Positions 56,601 through 64,000 of a stretch of 64,000 nt of DNA are shown here, one piece after another (the first letter of the stretch is position 1; every line of letters starts with the position of its first letter). The notes beneath the pieces are model-generated. The model saw nothing but the letters and a program-made list of their open reading frames with translations. It made no database searches and was not told the origin of the DNA. A program made the position numbers and the translations under genes. Where the stretch lies: assembly GCA_037074615.1 (NCBI GenBank), contig CM073547.1, forward strand, positions 17,948,501 to 18,012,500. The letters run 5' to 3'. The stretch comes from Leucaena leucocephala. Its lineage: Eukaryota > Streptophyta > Magnoliopsida > Fabales > Fabaceae.

Positions 56601-59600
56601 CAACACTGTGGTATGACAATAAAGTGGCCCTACACATAACTTCTAATTCGGTATTCCATGAACGCACGAAATATATTGAGATCGACTGTCATTTTATTCG
56701 AGACAAACTCAAGGAAAATTTTATCTCTACAAGACATGTCCGATCCAGTGATCACTAGGCGACCTCCTCACCAAAGCTCTTAATGGGGTTCGGATTGAAT
56801 ATCTTTGTAACAAGTTGGGTATGATTGACATCTATACTCCAACTTGAGGGGGAGTGTAGAGATATTGTAGCGATATTATAGGATATGTAATATCCTGTAA
56901 TTAGTACGTAATATTCTGTATTTAGTATAGAGGATACGATATGATATTATAGCATTAATGACTAGGGTTACCTATTGTATATAAATAGCTCTCAGCACAT
57001 CAATAATATTCAAACATTCTACAAATACTTTCTCTTTGAATCAACACATACCAAACATGTGTTAGACTAAATTCCCTCTCCCTCTCTCCCATTTCTAGTC
57101 CATTCCCATTTTATACCAAAAAAGGCCTATATATAGCTTAATCTTTTCATCAGAAATTTGGGAGTACCTGCAGTGGTTTTAGCATATCTAATTCGCGATA
57201 TTCAGACTGGATGAGTGCTTCTTGAGCATGTAGCTCCATGGAATCTCGGATGAGCTGACTCAGAAATGCTACATCATCAGACATCATTCCTAGGCCTTTC
57301 AAAAGCCTAGAACCTAGCTGTAAGCTTGTCTGCAGATATAAATATATATATATATATAATCAGTAATATCCAAGAAAGATTGATGAAGGGTTGTTTGAAG
57401 CCCCATCTATCAGCAGAGAGGGAAAAAAATCACAATACCTCTGCATTTTCCAAAATGGCATCAGTTGCACCTGCTTTCTTCAGATCTAAAAGATGCTTGA
57501 GATCTTGAGCTCTGGCATAGATTGGGATCTAGCAAAAGGAATATCATCATAAGGAAAGAAAATCCTTTGAATGGAAAAGAGAATTCAGAACAGAATTTAA
57601 AAGAAAAAAAAACAAATAGAAAGAAATAGAAAATATATCAGATAAAGATAAACAGGCATTCAGTTCAAGTTTCCTAAGGTAGATATTGGGATCTATAGTT
57701 ACTATTACAGAAAATTGCACATATCAAAGCTTTTTATGACAGAATGTTGGCCATCCTGAAAACCGATAATTACTTCTCTTCACATATCAACGATCACATA
57801 AGTAAACTTTGTGTAAAAGGCAGAGGAAGGGGAAGAGATTACTGATGGGAAAGTATATCGGAGCCTCTGAACGGCTTCAAGTGCCCTCTTCTTTCCAGTG
57901 TACATAACCATGATAGCCTTTGGTGAAGAGATGCCGGCAGATTGAAGAACAGCTGGACGTGATCCATCCCCATAGAGAGTGGGGAAACCAAGTTTCCTTG
58001 CCGCCTGCCAAGATGTCAATGATAAAATACACTAATGAATAGAGAGAGAGAAATTAAATTTCTTTAAAGGACTAGAGAGAGACATTTCCATACACTAAAT
58101 AGATCATAGGCATACATAGCATTTGAATACACTGACCTTTACCACTGTTGGGTCAAGATCAAAAGCCACATAGGGCCATCCTACTGTGTCACTGTCTCCG
58201 CCTGAAGCCAATGGATTGGACAGGAGATTGGCAAGGACCTCCATATCAGATTCAAAAAGGAAAAAATTTAGAATGCAGCTCATATAAATGACAGATCTTA
58301 CAATGTGTTAATTTATCTACCTGACCCGTTTGCCCAAATCCAAGAATTACAACAGGTTCACTCGCATTGAAATTAATCTCCTCAGAAGCTTCCTGCAGAT
58401 GACTTTGTACTTAGCCAATGGTAACTTGCAGTTAAAAATGGCATCAAGTAGACTGACTGCCACATATATCTTCTAGAAATAGGGATCTATAATGAAAACA
58501 TAGCATTGCAATGCCTAACAGGAAGCCATAAGACTCATTTTACCTTTATGTATTGACATTAATGACATTATAGTTCTTCTTTTTGTAATCATCTTCAAAT
58601 TTGTTTAAGTTAGCCATTTTGTATCTACAAATTACATTCCTTATGTAAAAAATTCTATTTCAACTACTACAGTAATCCAACATGCCTACCAATAATCATT
58701 TTATGCAAGAACTGTTACATGTGTGAACGTGCGTGCATAACTTTCAAAATTATGTATTGTAGTATAACATCATACATCAGTAGCAAACTTATCATCAATA
58801 AATTCAGCAGCTCTTCTTCCAGCCTCATTAAGAAAAGGGGTTAATGCCATTGACAATACAACAACAATTATGAGAAGCTTGTTGAGCTCAAGCGGCAGTA
58901 CCCCAAGGCTGCACCAAAGAAGTCAGAAATATTTTTAAATTAACATAAGATTTGATAATGTTTATTCAATGGCACCATAGGGCATTCAGTTGAATCATTA
59001 CTCACCTATTTGCTAAAGAGAAAACAACAAATCCAAACTCTCCCCCTTGGGATAGCAGCAATCCTATTCTTACACTTTCTTGCAATGTAAGCCCCACACG
59101 AGGACCTATTGCTGTTATAATCAATGTCTTGATGGCAATCAAACCTGCCAAGAGTGAAAGTACATTTGGCCACTCTCGGAAAAGCAGCTGAAACACAAAA
59201 AATATACAGAGGGTGGGGGAACATTTCATAAATTTATTCCAAAAGCAGGTCAATAATCACGCCAATCATTATTCACCAAATGAAATTCATTCATGTACCC
59301 AATTACATGAAAACAGAAACTTCACCTGAATGTCATTCAAGCATGTTTTAAGGACGTTAAATAGATAAAATTAAAAGGGTCCATAATCATGCCTCAAGAA
59401 TGCTAATAAAAAAGAATCTTATATCACAGCATTCAAAATGTACTGTGAAGATGGGACTGAGACTAAAATTCATGTACTGTGTTGTCAACCAGCCTACTCA
59501 CCCTATCAGTACCGTAAAGACTTCATTTAAGAAGGGAAACAGTGAAAATGGGACTCAAACTAATGGACCAACAAATTGTATGGGAATTAGAATATAGGTG

Positions 59601-62600
59601 GGCTGCAGAACATGTGAACGAGGGTATTTGTGGAAATTTCTAATGTGACGGTTAGAGAGAGAAGTGGTATATAACCATGGGTCTGGTTGTTGAAAGGGCA
59701 TGAGAAATCTGATGAGTGTATTGGGGAGAGTTCCTGTGCCTCTTGAATGCATGGGGTTGAGTGTTTTCTCTGTTAGGTTCTGCTCTATAACACTTACACT
59801 TTGTAGAGCATCTTTTATCATTGAACAATACATATTTCTGAGTTGTTTTCCATCAGAATGATAGAAAGATATGGGAAGGGGGAGGAGAACTTTTCGATTA
59901 CAGAACATGGAGAAAGATATGGCCTCTCATAAAGGTGGGAAGCTGTGATTCGATTGTAATCATCAATACCAATGTTACTGCAAAATGTCTATGTTGTTCA
60001 GTATACAAGGTTCCAGTCGAGTAGCTACACTATCTTGAGGGACTTAGATAGTTGACGTTTGCACTCAGGTAGACACATGAAACCAAACTAATAATAACGC
60101 TGTAAAAGAGGAATGAAAAGGAACTAATGATGTTCATTTCTACCACGAGCAACAGCAGCATTACCTGCATATCAATGGAGGTCCCTGTAGTTACAAAAAA
60201 TAACCCAATAAGTAAGCCTCTGAATGGTCTTATATCAGCTTCAATCTGTGTCCTAAAGTTTGTCTCTGCTAAGAGCGCCCCGGCCAAAAATGCTCCGAGC
60301 TGCATTATAACATTTCCATACAATTGTCATTACTGATTCTCAGCTATAGCGTATCCATCCCAAAATTAAAATTCTAGTACGAGAAATCGTAAAAGCAAGA
60401 CCGTATCACTAAATCCCAATTTCTGTGTCACAAGTGATGTCCCAGCAATGGTAAGCAAGCATAAAGCAACAAAAGCCTCTGAGCTCCTTGAATCTGCAAC
60501 AACCTGAGTTTAACCAACAGTTTACTGCCTAGAATAAATGAAAACAAGTTTCAACGTTTTTTCTTTCATCTTTGGGAACTAAACGCCTTTGTTAGTTGAA
60601 TATGATACAGACCTCAAAAACTCTCCTAAGAATATACTTTCCCCCAAGGGATAATAGACCCAATCCACCCAAAGCCTTTAAACTTTCTTGAGCAAGCATT
60701 GGCCAAATACTTTCCTGAGCCAAATTCTGTATACATAAATCAGAAAGAACAGGGTCAACCACCAATTAATGAATTGATGCATCTATAAGCAGAAGAACTA
60801 ATTGAATATATAATATCAAAGTTGGCATTAGGTCATAGTTGTTAGCTGCCTCCCAAAACAATTCAAGTGGCCAATACATTTTCAGTCAAGAAAAAACAGA
60901 ACATGAGAAAAAAGTTGGTTGTTGTAGGGGCAACAGTTTAAATATTATTCACAGTTAGTATCTCACCTGGCTCTCCAGTATTGGAAGAATGACCAAGAGT
61001 GGGACAACAGCTATGTCCTGCAGATAACAGACAGAAAGGGGGACAAATTTAACTTTTGATGATCTAACATCTTACTTCTCAAGTCAATCTAGAATGGTAT
61101 ACTAGAAAATAATCAACACGTAAACTGTAGCATATTAAAGGACTTCTGTCGGCTACATAGTAAATTGACAAACACAATGAAGTCAAGCAAAAATGTGAGA
61201 AAAAACCTGCAGGAGAAGTATTCCAAGAGTTGCCGAACCAAATCTTGTAGGAAGTTCACCTTTCTCTGCAAGTAGCTAGATTTATATACACTTGGTAAGC
61301 AAGTTAGCCAAATTATTATCATAATGGTTTTTATGTTTATCACTCAACTGGAATCACCCAAATGTAGCAGACTTGTTATTTTCACCATAATTCCTTTCAA
61401 TAAACACTTTACAGCAGAGCAAGCAATAGCACATAAACAAAACAGGCTGCATAGAGAAGCCACATATCAAAAAATTGCTCACCAAAAGAAAAAGAATCAT
61501 CGTGAAGCTGTAGGTATAGAGGGGAAATTGACATAAAGAATAAAAAAGGGATATTATCTTCAAAGAACAAATTATTTCAAAATAAAGCATAAAGGAGGGA
61601 GTTAGGGACAAAAGAATACAAAGAATTTCAGCTTTCTAAATCAACTTTTTATTTTGGTTGAATAATGCAAAGGAAAGACCAGAATTACTGGTATTCCTAT
61701 TGAGACTTTTATACTGAAAGTTGAAAGGTAAATATGTCTATTACACTATATAAAATCAAGGATGTTCTTGTTCACATTACTTAAGCAAAATAACCCTCTC
61801 TAGTTTTGCCTCAGTTTAAAATCATTCAATTTCTTGTTAACTTTTTTGCTGCTATAAGTAGAGCCCCTGTTTTTCTTTTGCCCACCATCTTTTAAAAGCT
61901 GAGTATTGATAAATAAAAGTTATAGGTAAGAAAACAAGATACTTGCAGAATGCATATTTAAAAATGAAAAATACAAGCACAGTTACTATAGCCTGAATAT
62001 AATAATACAACAAATGTCAGGCACTTCCTTTTTTTGTAAATACAAGGTGATAGAATCAGCTTGTATAGAGGTTCATAATAACAAATACCTGTAGAACAAA
62101 TGCAGAAGATGAGAGAGAGAGAGCAGCACCAATCACTACAGCTTCATCAACACTCCTGATGTTCACCTACAAACAAAAAGTTAAACCAACAGAACAAACT
62201 CATGAACCCTCTTCTAGGGCTCTTTGAATACAAAACCTTTTCATGCAAGTTGTAATTTGAGTTCCAACTTCAAAATTAGATTTATTGAAGCATAATTATT
62301 CAAGTTGACAGAAATCCCTCGACTCAAAAATTTAAAGCACGGGAAATTTCATAAAAGAACACAGGAGGTTGCCTCATGCTACATGTCAAAGCTTTGCAAA
62401 AGTAATAAAGAAAATAAAAGATGATAAAAGTTTATAAAGAACGAAAGCAATGTTTGGCATAAAAAACAGTCAATAAGCTAATCAAGATGGAAAAATAACA
62501 CACACACACACATAATGTCAACTAGAATCAAGTACAATGTCAAGTAACCACTTGACCTCTAGCTCAAGCCCATACTAAGGGACCAAGAATAGTTTCTATA

Positions 62601-64000
62601 ACTCTTAACAGCATGAAATCAAAGCCTATTAATCCACCCTTCAGGCTTGCACAGATCACCAATGCATATAACGATCTAGTTCCACAGTTAAAATTCATGT
62701 ATCCCAGAATGTACTGACAAAACATGATGTGAGTCATCTAAAACGTCTCCTGAGGGTTGTCTTGAGTTGTCTCATGAAAAGAGCTAAGGCATAGAAGGGA
62801 ACCCAAGATAGCACATTGTCACAATAGATGCTGGCTTGCGACCATCAAATCAGTTAAATAAGTTCTATGTATGTGAATGGGCATTTAGGTCATTTCACTA
62901 CAGTCTTGCAGTGGGGTATAGGAAAATGAATTAAAGACCATTCCATTAACTATGCTTTAACACGGAAATTATTCGAGTAGCTCTATATTATTTGGTATTT
63001 TAGTGAAGAAGCAAGTACATTTTATTGCAAAATAGAGACACAAAAGACAAAAAAATCTTACCAGATCAGGCCTTGAGTGGAAAAGGAACTCCAAAATTTT
63101 TGTACCAATAGCTCCATTTGGTGGAAGTTCAAAAGCAGTGAATGCTAGAGTAGATAATGCAACCTTCAAATGAGTTTTAACCAAAAACAAAATAAGGACA
63201 AAAAAGCCAAACAAACAAGGGCTGTTAAATGAACAAGTACTTTCCTCTCAGTTTCTAAGACAACCATAAAGAATGCATGAAATTAAATATAATAAATCAA
63301 TATCAAAGTCTTCATCTATGATAAAGAGAAAATTTATAAGAATTCAAATCCCTAAACAATGAATGACTTCAATGGAATAGCTAAAGAAAATCTTTTTGTA
63401 TGCTCATTGACAAACCTAAAGCATCATCATACATACCTGAGCCAATCCCATTCCAAAGGCATATTTCGCAAGAGCTTTCAGACGTGCAAGCGAAAGCTCT
63501 AAACCCATCTCAAACAACTGAAAAGAAATAAGCAACACCTTAGCATAATAGTAGTGTTTATAAAGAATTTTGCAAACATGACAAGAATACAAGTTGCTAT
63601 ATTCATAGTCATGTTTAAGATTTAGAAAACCTTCCTTTTTAAAGCCTCCAGTCATATTTCCACATACATACTACCTTTCAAACACCATATTAACATAATC
63701 CAAGGTTTTAATATCATGATTATACAAGCAGAAGTCACTGTTCAAAACCAAAACGGGGGAAAACAAATTAAAAACTACTTCATGACAATGACTATGAGTT
63801 ACAGGGCTTGTGAAGAAAATGAACTGATTAAGTTAAATGGAAATTCACAGCTGAATTACATACACATTCATAGAAGCTATATCTTTTGATATAGGCTATA
63901 TAAATTATGCATGAATACTTCCACAGGATAAAGCCTCCATAAGACACCCAGTAAAGGGCAATTACTAAAAGTTGACCGCAGTGTCTATATTGAATCCATC
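50654..64000 (-). CDS. KEA3: K+ efflux antiporter 3, chloroplastic (partial; 16 exons, 643 aa visible)
   Basis: A CPA2 K+/H+ antiporter. Arabidopsis KEA3 sits in the thylakoid membrane and releases lumen protons to speed recovery from photoprotective quenching. Exons seen: 63,437-63,517; 63,062-63,163; 62,089-62,166; 61,207-61,275; 60,967-61,017; 60,613-60,726; 60,402-60,503; 60,165-60,299; 59,006-59,187; 58,776-58,908; 58,321-58,392; 58,137-58,238; 57,843-58,004; 57,439-57,528; 57,168-57,329; 50,654-50,950. They join in frame. The first visible residues are LFEMGLELSLARL. The transporter core keeps ILLLQDIAVVPLL (QD site) and RIGLLLSQGGEFGFVVFSLA. An RCK/TrkA-N domain follows, with GFGQTG as its nucleotide loop and KLGFPTLYGDGSRPAVLQSA. 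The last 98 codons are a polar tail. Transit peptide and first helices lie beyond the window; roughly 130 residues are missing compared with the Arabidopsis protein (776 aa). Confidence 0.95.
51321..51587. mobile_element. Stowaway-like MITE in KEA3 last intron
   Basis: The element 51,323-51,585 begins TTCCCTCTGGCCCTAAGTGT and ends with an imperfect complement (TTAGAGATGAAGGGAG), with TA on both sides. It is a different subfamily from the copies at 27,465 and 45,401. Confidence 0.72.
51873..52064 (+). repeat. Copia 5' LTR
   Basis: 192 bp with TG...CA ends. A promoter-like TATATAAAT lies near its 3' third (about 51,997), which is the expected start region for element RNA. Confidence 0.92.
52686..56815 (+). 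pseudogene. Copia gag-pol polyprotein, inactivated
   Basis: The reading frame starts near 52,686 and shows gag, a zinc knuckle (CYYCKEPGHTKRTC, about 53,399-53,440), protease (IIDSGTTDHIT), integrase (HCHLGHLSLSLLKK; HSDV; FVDDYSHTTW; GIAERKNRHLLE), RT (GCKWVLTPKTKADG; ETFSPAAKLSSVR; LDIKNAFLHGDL; LYGLKQSPRAW) and RNase H (NAEAEYKAMA; ERTKYIEIDCHFIRD). Stops occur near 52,730, 53,181, 54,186, 54,549, 56,298 and 56,757, and there are frameshifts near 55,805 and 56,400-56,470. The RT active-site motif reads YVND where copia has YVDD, so an essential Asp is lost. Most stops fit single transitions. The element cannot move by its own proteins. Confidence 0.92.
56855..57046 (+). repeat. Copia 3' LTR
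   Basis: 192 bp, TG...CA, about 96 percent identical by eye to the 5' LTR. It is directly preceded by the G-rich polypurine tract. Confidence 0.92.

Larger units (their letters stand above)
51868..57051 (+). mobile_element. Ty1/copia retrotransposon, near full length, in KEA3 last intron
   Basis: Both 192-bp LTRs (51,873-52,064 and 56,855-57,046; TG...CA) are flanked by the perfect 5-bp duplication CATAC (51,868-51,872 and 57,047-57,051). A primer site (TATCAGAGC, complementary to initiator Met tRNA) follows the left LTR. A polypurine tract (GAGGGGGAG) precedes the right one. Domain order is copia: gag, protease, integrase, RT, RNase H. The element is antisense to KEA3, and it enlarges the last intron to 6.2 kb. 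The two LTRs differ at about 8 of 192 positions. Confidence 0.95.

Noticed and set aside
51650..57150. A further MITE surrounding the copia insertion
   Set aside because: GTTTGGTA-like motifs occur on both sides of the copia element, but no convincing inverted ends or duplication could be paired.
57780..58019. Separate short gene
   Set aside because: It is a KEA3 exon (57,843-58,004) with intron read on both sides.
59555..59908. 117-codon ORF inside a KEA3 intron
   Set aside because: It lies wholly in the intron between exons 59,006-59,187 and 60,165-60,299 and shows no recognisable family. It probably arises by chance.
1..64000. CRISPR array, operon or bacterial-type system
   Set aside because: The window is plant nuclear DNA with spliced genes. 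The regular repeats found are LTR-internal tandem units or microsatellites.

Overview
This window is nuclear DNA from a flowering plant, most likely a eudicot. The genes have many short exons with GT-AG introns, the spacers are very AT-rich, and retrotransposons and MITEs are nested throughout. Four protein-coding genes can be read exon by exon: L-galactose dehydrogenase, chloroplast-type soluble inorganic pyrophosphatase, a spinster-like MFS transporter, and most of the chloroplast K+/H+ antiporter KEA3. There is also a well-formed U5 spliceosomal RNA gene with its own promoter. I could not fix the genus or species.

Layout. 1-14,094: a graveyard of subfamily-XII-like LRR receptor kinase genes. 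It holds a kinase fragment, a copia 3' relic with one LTR, then a broken LRR gene split by a 9.6-kb Ty3/gypsy element with a perfect 5-bp target-site duplication. 14,095-20,657: AT-rich spacer with one more LRR exon relic, a 39-bp tandem duplication, a decayed Stowaway-like MITE and a 532-bp PIF/Harbinger-like MITE with a purine-rich core. 20,658-25,437: L-galactose dehydrogenase (+, 5 exons, 324 aa) with a MITE and a SINE in its introns. 26,302-26,520: RING-H2 relic. 29,878-34,643: pyrophosphatase (+, 6 exons, 295 aa) with a LINE 3' fragment in intron 1. 39,231-39,434: U5 snRNA gene (+). 39,911-47,575: spinster-like transporter (-, 16 exons, 542 aa) with two MITEs, an Au-like SINE and a third MITE in its introns. 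50,654-64,000: KEA3 (-, 16 exons visible, 643 aa; the N-terminus lies beyond the right edge), whose last intron carries a 5.2-kb Ty1/copia element and a Stowaway-like MITE.

Functionally, three genes serve plastid or antioxidant metabolism: ascorbate synthesis, stromal PPi removal and thylakoid K+/H+ exchange. Nothing suggests they are co-regulated; this is ordinary plant synteny. I found no novel multi-gene system. The most useful observations are the U5 gene, the gypsy element with nearly identical LTRs around a decayed and deleted interior, the repeated hairpin units in those LTRs, and the copia insertion in the KEA3 intron that separates off the regulatory C-terminal exon.
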